This document shows positions 1-5,672 of a stretch of DNA of 6,975 nt, in pieces (within the stretch, counting starts at the first letter, position 1; the number at the start of each line of letters is the position of its first letter). The notes under the pieces are model-generated. The model did no database searches, had not been told where the DNA came from, and was given only the letters and a program-made list of their open reading frames with translations. Origin of the DNA: Campylobacterota bacterium (GTDB taxonomy: Bacteria; Campylobacterota; Campylobacteria; Campylobacterales; Sulfurovaceae); assembly GCA_015488875.1 (NCBI GenBank), contig WFMX01000036.1, forward strand, positions 1-6,975. Reading direction: 5' to 3'. A program made the position numbers and the translations under genes.

Positions 1-151
1 GTATTATTCATGGAGAGTGATATATCTTGAGTTTGTTCTACATGTGCTAAAATTAGATATTTTGTTTGACTTTAAAGATGTGATAGATAATTGCATAGGA
101 GAACTATTATTGGTCTATTGCGACCCTTTTCGTTTATTGTATCATATTCTA

Positions 152-180
152 TTGACAAAAAAATCAGAAAAGACTATAAT
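152..180 (+). promoter_or_regulatory. Consensus sigma-70 promoter of metY
   Basis: A perfect -35 hexamer TTGACA (152-157) and a perfect -10 hexamer TATAAT (175-180) are separated by exactly 17 bases. Transcription would begin near 187, leaving a leader of about 30 bases before metY. That is too short for a SAM riboswitch, and I see no regulator palindrome overlapping the promoter. Campylobacterota promoters usually have a poorly conserved -35, so a full consensus suggests strong, largely constitutive expression (inference). Confidence 0.8.
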
Positions 181-218
181 CCTATACTATGTACTAGAGA
201 CCCAAAAGGAAAACTACA

Positions 219-1481
219 ATGAAAGATCAAACACTAGCCATACACGCAGGATATGACAAAGATGCACAAGGTACAATGGCGGTACCTATATATCAAACAA
301 CCGCATATGAGTTTAGAGATGCCGAACATGCAGCAAACCTCTTTGCACTCAAAGAGCTAGGCAATATCTATACAAGACTTATGAACCCTACTACAGATGT
401 ATTTGAGAAGAGGTTTGCAGCACTTGAGGGTGGAGTAGCGGCGGTCGGTACTGCTAGTGGTATGGCTGCTATATTTTATGCTATAGCCAATGTGGCAGAG
501 GCTGGAGACAACATCATCGTAGCCAAGCAAGTATATGGTGGCACTACTACTTTGACAGGTCACACTATCAAACGATTCGGGATAGAGACTCGTTATTTTG
601 ATGTCAATAATCCTAGCGAAATAGAGGATCTTGTAGATGAAAAGAGTAAGCTCATTTTGTTTGAGAGTATCACCAACCCTAGCATAGATGTAGCGGACTT
701 CGATGCTATAGTGTCTATAGCAAATAAGCACAATATACTCACCTGTGTAGACAATACAGTAGCTACTCCAATGCTATGCAAACCTATATCTTTGGGCTGT
801 GATATCATAGTACACTCAGCTAGTAAATATACTACAGGTCAAGGTCTTGCTATCGGTGGTATCATAGTCGAGAGAGATGGACTAGTAAAGAAAATCAAGG
901 GCAATAGTAGATATGCTCACTTCAATGAACCAGATGAGAGCTACCATGGACTCGTCTACTCTGACTTGCCTCTCCCACTCTTTACTCTCAGGGTGAGACT
1001 TGCACTACTTCGTGACCTAGGAGCATCACCAAGCCCATTCAACTCATGGCTATATATCCAAGGGCTAGAGACACTAGCTCTACGAATGAAGCAACACTCA
1101 TCATCTGCACTAAAGATAGCAGGATTTTTGGAGTCACACCCTAGAGTAAAAAAAGTAAACTATCCTGGTTTGGCTAGTGACAAAAATCACGATTTGGCAC
1201 TCAAATATTTTGATGGTGGATATAGTGGACTTCTCAGCTTTGAAGTAGATGGATTAGATAGTGCAAAAGCTATAGCCAACTCTACAGAAATATTTAAACT
1301 AGTGGTAAATATAGGTGATAGCAAATCCATCATCACACACCCGGCTAGCACTACTCACCAGCAGTTATCAGCTCAAGAGTTGATGGATGCAGGTGTGCCA
1401 GCAGGATTGATACGCCTAAGTGTAGGACTAGAGGATACAGATGACCTTATAGGTGATTTGACAAAAGCATTAGATGCATAA
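219..1481 (+). CDS. metY: O-acetylhomoserine sulfhydrylase (aminocarboxypropyltransferase)
   Basis: A PLP-dependent cytosolic enzyme of the Cys/Met metabolism family. It condenses O-acetylhomoserine with sulfide to give homocysteine for methionine synthesis, so it joins sulfide assimilation to amino acid production. The 420 residues match the usual MetY length (cystathionine-type relatives are nearer 380-400). Visible landmarks are the N-terminal THAG-like start (LAIHAG, 6-11), YTRLMNPT at 51-58 (Tyr51 and Arg53 contact the PLP phosphate across the dimer), SGMAA at 80-84, Tyr106 in VYGGT stacking on PLP, Asp178 in CVDNT, the PLP lysine Lys203 in HSASKYTTG, and LIRLSVGLE (397-405), whose arginine binds the substrate carboxylate. 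The ATG is preceded by AAAGGA with 8 bases spacing. It is monocistronic, with its own promoter and a hairpin after the stop. The frame is intact. OAH rather than OSH use is assigned from family resemblance. Confidence 0.95.
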   Translation: MKDQTLAIHAGYDKDAQGTMAVPIYQTTAYEFRDAEHAANLFALKELGNIYTRLMNPTTDVFEKRFAALEGGVAAVGTASGMAAIFYAIANVAEAGDNIIVAKQVYGGTTTLTGHTIKRFGIETRYFDVNNPSEIEDLVDEKSKLILFESITNPSIDVADFDAIVSIANKHNILTCVDNTVATPMLCKPISLGCDIIVHSASKYTTGQGLAIGGIIVERDGLVKKIKGNSRYAHFNEPDESYHGLVYSDLPLPLFTLRVRLALLRDLGASPSPFNSWLYIQGLETLALRMKQHSSSALKIAGFLESHPRVKKVNYPGLASDKNHDLALKYFDGGYSGLLSFEVDGLDSAKAIANSTEIFKLVVNIGDSKSIITHPASTTHQQLSAQELMDAGVPAGLIRLSVGLEDTDDLIGDLTKALDA

Positions 1482-1485
1482 CAAG

Positions 1486-1504
1486 TAGTGGGACTCTCCC
1501 ACTA
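1486..1504 (+). terminator. Hairpin after metY, probable terminator
   Basis: Four bases after the metY stop there is a perfect 8-bp stem TAGTGGGA (1486-1493) / TCCCACTA (1497-1504) around a CTC loop. The following bases (TCTTCAG) are only mildly T-rich, so this is a weak intrinsic terminator or a 3'-end stabilising hairpin. Its position argues that metY is not co-transcribed with the reductase operon downstream. Confidence 0.5.
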
Positions 1505-1573
1505 TCTTCAGTATGAAACCTACTGCATCAAAAACTCACTCCAACAAAAACCTCCCAAGATTAGATAAAGCAT

Positions 1574-1644
1574 ATGCCTATTTATTATACATTAATCACA
1601 TTATGGATACCTATACATCAATATATTGATTATATAATAGGCAT
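1574..1644. repeat. Nested inverted repeats in the metY-reductase gap
   Basis: Arms ATGCCTATT (1574-1582) and AATAGGCAT (1636-1644) form a perfect 9-bp inverted repeat 53 bases apart, with further AT pairing inside. Inside lies a perfect 14-base palindrome ATCAATATATTGAT (1617-1630). This palindrome carries the same ATCAA and TTGAT half-sites as the FNR-type box downstream, but pointing outward. It could be a second regulator site, a DNA cruciform or an RNA structure. The sequence does not decide between these. Confidence 0.45.
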
Positions 1645-1655
1645 TCATTGGGTAC

Positions 1656-1679
1656 AAAAATTGATTTAAATCAATTTTT
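1656..1679. promoter_or_regulatory. FNR/Dnr-type operator
   Basis: A perfect 24-base palindrome whose core at 1661-1674 is TTGATTTAAATCAA, an exact match to the TTGAT-N4-ATCAA consensus bound by FNR and by the NO-responsive Dnr/NnrR members of the CRP/FNR family. Its centre (1667.5) lies about 41 bases before the expected start of transcription near 1708-1709, the classical class II activator position. It therefore probably switches on the following reductase operon under low oxygen or NO. Which Campylobacterota CRP/FNR protein binds it cannot be told from this window. Confidence 0.75.
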
Positions 1680-1695
1680 TTATCACACTTCCAAC

Positions 1696-1701
1696 TATAA
1701 T
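1696..1701 (+). promoter_or_regulatory. -10 element of the NO reductase operon
   Basis: TATAAT at 1696-1701 with no recognisable -35 hexamer. The FNR-type palindrome occupies that position, as expected of an activator-dependent promoter. The predicted start near 1708 leaves a leader of about 28 bases. This also rules out a GTG at 1703 as the start of the next gene, since that codon would lie upstream of the transcript. Confidence 0.65.
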
Positions 1702-1735
1702 AGTGCTGAATTCAAAGAATAAAAAGGAGAGAAGT

Positions 1736-2353
1736 ATGACATTTTCAAACTCAGCAGAGTTGTTATCATTTCACTGGGTAGCATACTCTATCTACTCAGC
1801 ATTGATCATATCAGTGATTGCGTGGTTTGGGTATAACCTCACGCGAAAAGAGAAGACAAAGTCGGTGGTAAGGATACCGTTTTACACTTATATTGGTTTT
1901 CTAGTAGCTATGGGGGTAGGACATCACATATTTACCTACAATACTATACCGTGGGTATCACAAGATATCACTCGTGATGATATCACTCCAGATGCCACAT
2001 ATAAGTTTGAGGTGGAGAAGCATAAATGGATAGATATGCCTGAGAAAGTGACAGTAGAGTGTGGTCAAACCATAGAGTTTGATGTACGAAGCCGTGACTT
2101 GGTATATGGTTTTGGACTATTTAGACAAGATGGCTCAATGGTGATGCAGATGCAGGTAAATCCTGGTACGGATGTCAATGGTATATTGGATCCCAATGAT
2201 ATCTTGTGGACATTTAACCATAACGGTCTATTTGATGTCATGTCTACAGAGTACTCTGGACCTAAGGCATATGATGAAGATGGTCACTCAGTAATGCTAG
2301 TCAAGAAATGGCTAGAGGTTGTAGGTTGTAAAGAAGAGGGAGGTAAAAAATGA
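1736..2353 (+). CDS. Subunit II-like cupredoxin protein of gNOR-type NO reductase, CuA lost
   Basis: A 205-residue membrane-anchored partner of the heme-copper subunit encoded next. Two membrane helices (about 14-35 and 47-66) precede a periplasmic cupredoxin-like domain (about 86-196). By eye the domain aligns with subunit II of B-type (ba3) oxidases: SPDVIHGF there is SRDLVYGF here (119-126), and CNQYCG there is STEYSG here (170-175). The CuA His is thus Tyr124 and both CuA cysteines are Ser170 and Ser174. A GHSVM stretch (183-187) keeps the look of the distal His/Met motif, but after a seven-residue insertion. CuA binding is therefore very unlikely, and electrons must enter another way (quinol, or directly from a donor to subunit I; inference). 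The ATG at 1736 has AAGGAG just upstream. The stop overlaps the next start as ATGA, indicating translational coupling. Confidence 0.8.
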   Translation: MTFSNSAELLSFHWVAYSIYSALIISVIAWFGYNLTRKEKTKSVVRIPFYTYIGFLVAMGVGHHIFTYNTIPWVSQDITRDDITPDATYKFEVEKHKWIDMPEKVTVECGQTIEFDVRSRDLVYGFGLFRQDGSMVMQMQVNPGTDVNGILDPNDILWTFNHNGLFDVMSTEYSGPKAYDEDGHSVMLVKKWLEVVGCKEEGGKK

Positions 2354-4017
2354 GTTTTAAAGAGAATTTGATAAATGGTACAGATTTCGACCACAAGAGT
2401 CTCAATGCCCTACAAAAGGTTACACTTAGAGCTGTTGTGGTAAGTTTCCTATTTTATGGATTGGTAGCGATGGAGGGTATGATAATGCGTATGGTTCAAG
2501 CTCATGCACCAATACCAGACCAATTTTATCATCCAGAACACTATTTTTCTATAATGACGGTCCACCCTATCATAGGTATTTTCGGCTCTACTTATCAGCT
2601 TGTATTTGCTGCTTTCGCTTTCTTAGTGCCTTTCTTGACCAAGAAACCGCTTTATAGCATCAAACTAGCGAACTGGACTTGGGGACTCATCACAGGTGGA
2701 ACTGCTTTGGCATGGATCGCTGCATTCTTCTGGTCTTATGCACCTCTCTACACTCTATACTGGCCACTCCCTGCTGATACTACACAGTTTAGTGCTATTG
2801 GTGGTATCGTATTTATAGTTGGTGTGGCATTGATCATGTTGGGAACTTTTGGTTTTATCTACAACATCTATGCAACAATATTTCAAAGAGTTGGAGTACA
2901 TAAAGATAAAACAACAAAAGAACTATTGATCAGTGGATTTGGTATTGATGGTATGCTCAACCTCTGGCATAAGCTGACAGGCAAGCCACCATATAGCAAA
3001 GAGCCTGCTCTCGCCCTACCTGTTGTCGCTATCTTCCGTGGTACGGTAGATACTTTCTTGGATGCTATCGTGATATTGAGTGCTGGTGTTTTAGTACTTG
3101 TCTATCTCATATTTGATGCGAGTGGTAGCCCTCTTGATGTAGCTTCTATAGATGCACTACTCTACAAAAACTATTTTTGGTGGGGTCTTGACCTTGTGGC
3201 TGATGGACTTGTGCTTATATATGTAGCAGGTAGTTGGTATCTTTTGGCTACTTTGATTACTGGACAGAAACTATTTATGGAAAATGTAGCGAGAGCTGCA
3301 TTGATGCTAGAGCTTTTGGTATCGTGGATGGTATGGTCTCACCACCTACTAGCAGACCAAGGACAGCCAGAGATGATGAAGCTAATCTCAGGTGAGATGG
3401 TGACAGCATTTGAGTTACTTACTCAGGGATTGGCACTATTTATCACTCTAGTTACTCTATGGAAAGCACGACCACTCAAGATGACTATGGAGCTGAAGTA
3501 TCTACTCGGTGGATTGGTCGGATTTGGTCTAGCAGTTCCCGCTGCGATCATACAGGCAGATATGGGTATGAATAGAGTCTTACATAATACTCAGTGGATT
3601 ATTGGTGCACATGTACATATCGCTCTTATAGTTGGTCTTTATATGACTCTATATAGTGCAGTATATGTGCTATGGCCTATAGTGACCAACAATACCAAAT
3701 TGTATTCGAGTAAACTATCAAATGCTCACTTTTGGTTGCACCTATTGGGTGGCATCGGTATGGGTGCGTTTATGGGTATGGCTGGACTCGATGGAATGTT
3801 GAGACGACACTTGTATGTGGATGGCGAATTCAACACATTTATGGTATTGGCTGCCATAAGTGGCTCTATGCTACTGTTGGCTTGGGTACTATTTTTGGCA
3901 AACATCATACTATCTGTTGGTGTCAAAGGTTTGGTAGGAATATTTCTACCATCAGTAGACAAGACAGCATCATATGGTATAGAGCCTGAGACAGTAGCAG
4001 AAAATCATAAAGTATAA
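2350..4017 (+). CDS. Heme-copper superfamily catalytic subunit, probable gNOR-type nitric oxide reductase
   Basis: A 555-residue integral membrane protein with about 12 helices (roughly 24-46, 66-96, 106-132, 147-178, 228-255, 274-302, 309-333, 347-371, 382-403, 411-443, 457-480, 495-522). Low-spin heme ligands are His72 (TVHPIIG) and His423; the high-spin heme ligand is His421 (HNTQW..GAHVH, 412-423). Two metal histidines, His331-His332 (SHHLLADQG), resemble the HHQFADPG of ba3 oxidases. Helix VI reads FWWGLDLVADG (276-286), where ba3 has FWWTGHPIVYF: Asp281 takes the copper histidine position and Asp285 the cross-linked tyrosine. Loss of both argues against O2 reduction and for NO reduction (2 NO + 2 e- + 2 H+ to N2O + H2O), with acidic residues near a non-heme metal. 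I recall such proteins in Campylobacterota being named gNOR; this is from memory. GGGAGG lies 7 bases before the ATG. Confidence 0.82.
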   Translation: MSFKENLINGTDFDHKSLNALQKVTLRAVVVSFLFYGLVAMEGMIMRMVQAHAPIPDQFYHPEHYFSIMTVHPIIGIFGSTYQLVFAAFAFLVPFLTKKPLYSIKLANWTWGLITGGTALAWIAAFFWSYAPLYTLYWPLPADTTQFSAIGGIVFIVGVALIMLGTFGFIYNIYATIFQRVGVHKDKTTKELLISGFGIDGMLNLWHKLTGKPPYSKEPALALPVVAIFRGTVDTFLDAIVILSAGVLVLVYLIFDASGSPLDVASIDALLYKNYFWWGLDLVADGLVLIYVAGSWYLLATLITGQKLFMENVARAALMLELLVSWMVWSHHLLADQGQPEMMKLISGEMVTAFELLTQGLALFITLVTLWKARPLKMTMELKYLLGGLVGFGLAVPAAIIQADMGMNRVLHNTQWIIGAHVHIALIVGLYMTLYSAVYVLWPIVTNNTKLYSSKLSNAHFWLHLLGGIGMGAFMGMAGLDGMLRRHLYVDGEFNTFMVLAAISGSMLLLAWVLFLANIILSVGVKGLVGIFLPSVDKTASYGIEPETVAENHKV

Positions 4018-4032
4018 TTAGTTTCATGATAG

Positions 4033-4052
4033 AATGGTAGGGAATGGTAGGG
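4033..4052 (+). repeat. Tandem 10-bp duplication
   Basis: AATGGTAGGG occurs twice back to back (4033-4042 and 4043-4052), just after the reductase operon and running into the first R1 hairpin. GATAGAATGGTAGG here can also pair imperfectly with the ACGATAGAACGATAGG complement at 4110-4125, which extends the R1 stem. It is probably a slippage product without a function of its own. Confidence 0.5.
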
Positions 4053-4112
4053 GTCAGGTTATTCATGATGCATTCCGCTACGCTCCACGCATCACAAATC
4101 ACCAGACCCCTA
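4048..4112. repeat. R1 repeat, copy 1 (hairpin)
   Basis: The first of two ~60-base direct repeats. The outer stem TAGGGGTC (4048-4055) pairs perfectly with GACCCCTA (4105-4112). Inner pairing continues imperfectly (GGT/ACC, then TGATGC against GCATCA) to a loop containing GCTACGCTC. It starts about 30 bases after the stop of the NO reductase subunit and may terminate or protect that transcript. There is no T-tract, so it is not a classical intrinsic terminator. Confidence 0.7.
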
Positions 4113-4141
4113 TCGTTCTATCGTTTCTATCGTATCCAAAA

Positions 4142-4238
4142 GTAGCAGCTAGGGGACATTGGTTTTGTGAGTGAAACGAACGAAACCTGTGTCCCCGCAT
4201 AGTGATTGTCGGACTTTGTCTGAAACATAAGTTGCTAC
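4142..4238. repeat. R2 palindromic element, copy A
   Basis: Outer arms GTAGCA (4142-4147) and TGCTAC (4233-4238) enclose a strong hairpin, GGGGACA (4152-4158) / TGTCCCC (4190-4196), with an inner stem GGTTT (4161-4165) / AAACC (4183-4187). The 81 bases 4150-4230 recur as a reverse complement at 5522-5602 (69 of 81 positions identical by my count, no gaps). It resembles a REP/MITE-like dispersed palindrome. It has no coding capacity. Confidence 0.8.
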
Positions 4239-4244
4239 AGTCGA

Positions 4245-4303
4245 GGTCAGGTAATTCATGATGCATTTGCTACGCTCATGCATCACAAATCACCAAAGCC
4301 CTA
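4245..4303. repeat. R1 repeat, copy 2 (hairpin)
   Basis: The second copy of the direct repeat, in the same orientation as 4052-4112. At least 52 of 59 positions match, with two single-base gaps near the loop. The inner stem is perfect here: TGATGCAT (4259-4266) / ATGCATCA (4278-4285) around an 11-base loop with GCTACGCTC. The outer GGGGTC/GACCCC stem of copy 1 has decayed. It ends 24 bases before the TTG start of the next gene, so it is the last structure before the membrane-protein operon. The whole stretch 4018-4327 otherwise holds no gene. Confidence 0.8.
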
Positions 4304-4327
4304 CAATTCATAAAATAAAGGACAACC

Positions 4328-4933
4328 TTGATACACTTAAAACGAGTAGCGTTAGAGATCAAAACCATTGGTTTGTATGATTTAGTTTTGCAAGATGTGC
4401 AGAAAATCGCAGGTAAAAATCAGCTAAGCGAAGACGAAATCCTAGAGATCATACGAAACAACCCTCAAATATTGGAGGACTATAAGCAGATAAATATAGA
4501 GTACAATCTAAGCAATATTCACCTCAGAGATATAGAGCTAGAGAAGATAGATGATAAGTGTAGAGATGAGGCAAAGGCTATCAATGACAATTTGTCACAC
4601 ATCAGAGAGATAGAGAAGTATACACTAGATTTCGAGCAGAGTTCTACACTAGTCATCATCTTCTCTATAGAGTTTTTTGTCCTCTTTTCTGTGCAGTATT
4701 TTATAGTTTTGTTGGATCTGAAAGAGTGGCAAATATTGATATACTCCATCTTTGCAAGTAGTATAGCTATAGCGTGGTGGTATGCTAAAAAAGAGCAGAA
4801 AAAATATGCCAAAAATAGCCTGATATTTGAAGAGAAGTATGAGCAAACGCTAGAGATGATAGATAGATTAGAGCGAAACGGATGTATCTCCAAATCTGAT
4901 CTAGTCATAGCGGAGTGCGAAGAACATGTCTAA
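4328..4933 (+). CDS. Unrecognised membrane protein with coiled-coil flanks
   Basis: I do not recognise a family. The 201 residues have three parts: a charged, probably helical/coiled-coil N-terminal cytosolic region (about 1-105, rich in Glu, Ile, Lys and Asn), two adjacent membrane helices (about 107-129 and 134-152) joined by a very short DLKEW turn, and a charged helical tail (153-201). This is a hairpin membrane anchor with both ends on the same side, probably cytoplasmic. The start is TTG, chosen because AAAGGA lies 5 bases upstream and no in-frame ATG exists until far into the reading frame. The stop overlaps the next gene by 8 bases. The operon lies between R2 repeats and has no recognisable promoter of its own. 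A minus-strand reading frame across the same bases (4519-4908) looks like a shadow. Confidence 0.75.
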   Translation: MIHLKRVALEIKTIGLYDLVLQDVQKIAGKNQLSEDEILEIIRNNPQILEDYKQINIEYNLSNIHLRDIELEKIDDKCRDEAKAINDNLSHIREIEKYTLDFEQSSTLVIIFSIEFFVLFSVQYFIVLLDLKEWQILIYSIFASSIAIAWWYAKKEQKKYAKNSLIFEEKYEQTLEMIDRLERNGCISKSDLVIAECEEHV

Positions 4934-5420
4934 ACCTGTAGAGATAAGATATAGATGGAACAGAGAGAACCTAGAGAGAGTATTTGACTCATCGTATAGA
5001 TATCAGTTTGAAAACTCTCACAAACGATATATAGGGTGGTTTTTTATAGCTCTTATGCAGTTTGGAGTAGTCGCTGCACTAAAAGGTGGCTCATTTGGAC
5101 TACTTCTATTTTCTACTATAGTATTGATCTATTGGTACTACGGCAAGAAGATGATAGCCAAACGAAGAGCTATCAGTTCATTTGAAAGTTCGGAGTTTCG
5201 AGATAGACTCATAGAGATGAGCGTAGATGAGGAGGGAATACTCATCAAGCCACACACCCTACTCAAATGGGACGAGATGGATGAGATCAGATCTATAGGA
5301 GATGATATAATGCTATATAGACACCCAAATTTCCACTACATACCACTATCTGCTTTTGGATCAATAAAAGAGGTGAGTAAATTTAAATCTCTAGCTAGAG
5401 AGAGAGGAAAACTAAGATAA
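4926..5420 (+). CDS. YcxB-like membrane protein
   Basis: A 164-residue protein built like the YcxB family: a short charged N terminus, two membrane helices (about 35-52 and 57-73, with KRY before and YYGKKMIAKRR after), then a soluble C-terminal domain (about 95-158). The C-terminal domain has the family's typical run: a VDEEGI strand (100-105), Trp115 in LLKWDEMDEI, LYRHP, a YIPLSAF segment (138-144) and a closing charged helix (KEVSKFKSLARE). YcxB proteins are widespread in bacteria and their role is unknown, so no function is given. Positive residues suggest that both ends are cytoplasmic. The ATG lies inside the end of the preceding gene (8-base overlap), with GGAG 10 bases upstream. Its own TAA overlaps the start of the 29-residue peptide. 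The family call is from pattern recognition without a profile search. Confidence 0.75.
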   Translation: MSKPVEIRYRWNRENLERVFDSSYRYQFENSHKRYIGWFFIALMQFGVVAALKGGSFGLLLFSTIVLIYWYYGKKMIAKRRAISSFESSEFRDRLIEMSVDEEGILIKPHTLLKWDEMDEIRSIGDDIMLYRHPNFHYIPLSAFGSIKEVSKFKSLARERGKLR

Positions 5421-5509
5421 TGGAGTATCTATATATAGGACTCATCATACTATTTGTCATAGCACTACTTGTGGTCGGTTTCGTGATGGACGAAGAGGAT
5501 CTGGAATAG
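5420..5509 (+). CDS. 29-residue single-helix membrane peptide
   Basis: A very small gene starting in TAATG, where the A of the ATG is the last base of the YcxB-like stop. The product is one continuous hydrophobic helix (about residues 4-23: Ile, Leu, Val, Phe, Ala, Gly) framed by MEY and an acidic tail MDEEDLE. An AGAGGAA stretch lies about 12 bases upstream, and coupling to the upstream stop would help initiation. The tail and start fit a real small membrane protein, perhaps a small subunit or regulator of the two preceding membrane proteins (inference). Hydrophobic toxin peptides look similar but usually have basic rather than acidic tails. No homologue is known to me. Confidence 0.55.
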   Translation: MEYLYIGLIILFVIALLVVGFVMDEEDLE

Positions 5510-5521
5510 GCTACTTGTGAT

Positions 5522-5602
5522 TTATGTTTCAGCTAAGGTCAAACAATCACTATGCGAGGACACAGTTTTCATTCGCTTCGCTCACGAAACCAATGTCCCT
5601 TA
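5522..5602. repeat. R2 palindromic element, copy B (inverted)
   Basis: Reverse-complement copy of 4150-4230, ungapped, with 12 differences in 81 bases by my count. It keeps the GGACA (5558-5562) / TGTCC (5594-5598) stem and an inner GTTTTC/GAAAC pairing. Its loop reads CGCTTCGCTC, close to the GCTACGCTC loop of R1. It starts 12 bases after the stop of the 29-residue peptide and closes the three-gene set, perhaps acting as a 3'-end hairpin. It also lies downstream of the convergent minus-strand gene. Confidence 0.8.
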
Positions 5603-5672
5603 AGGGATTGAAGCCGATGATCATTTTTCGACAGCTCAGATCTAGAGTAGGGTGTATTTAGTCTGAACGGTT

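Noticed and set aside
187..218. SAM or other riboswitch in the metY leader.
   Set aside because: The predicted leader is only about 30 bases and shows no stable structure.
2..256. Plus-strand open frame across the metY promoter and start.
   Set aside because: It lacks a start with a ribosome binding site, contains the consensus promoter, overlaps metY and shows no recognisable motif. A tail of an upstream gene in the first ~30 bases cannot be tested.
357..808. Minus-strand open frames inside metY.
   Set aside because: Antisense shadows of a well-conserved gene; Ser/Tyr-rich with no family resemblance and no start signals.
1703..1735. Upstream GTG start that would add 11 residues to the subunit II-like protein.
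   Set aside because: It sits within a few bases of the -10 element and before the predicted transcript start, and has no ribosome binding site. The ATG at 1736 has AAGGAG.
3726..3989. Open frames on both strands near the end of the subunit I gene.
   Set aside because: Overlap the intact conserved gene in other frames; compositions are low quality (Trp/Gly/Tyr-rich or Pro/Asn-rich).
2350..4017. B-type (ba3-like) or cbb3-type oxygen reductase subunit I.
   Set aside because: The overall pattern is B-like, but the copper His and the cross-linked Tyr of helix VI are both Asp, and the partner lacks CuA. No cbb3 features or FixO/FixP-like cytochrome c genes are adjacent.
4048..4303. CRISPR array.
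   Set aside because: Only two repeat copies, ~60 bases each, with an internal palindromic element between them rather than uniform spacers, and no cas genes.
4519..4908. 129-residue and 65-residue minus-strand frames opposite the coiled-coil membrane protein.
   Set aside because: The plus frame has a ribosome binding site and is translationally coupled to the next gene. The minus frames have neither and look like complements of a hydrophobic/acidic coding sequence.
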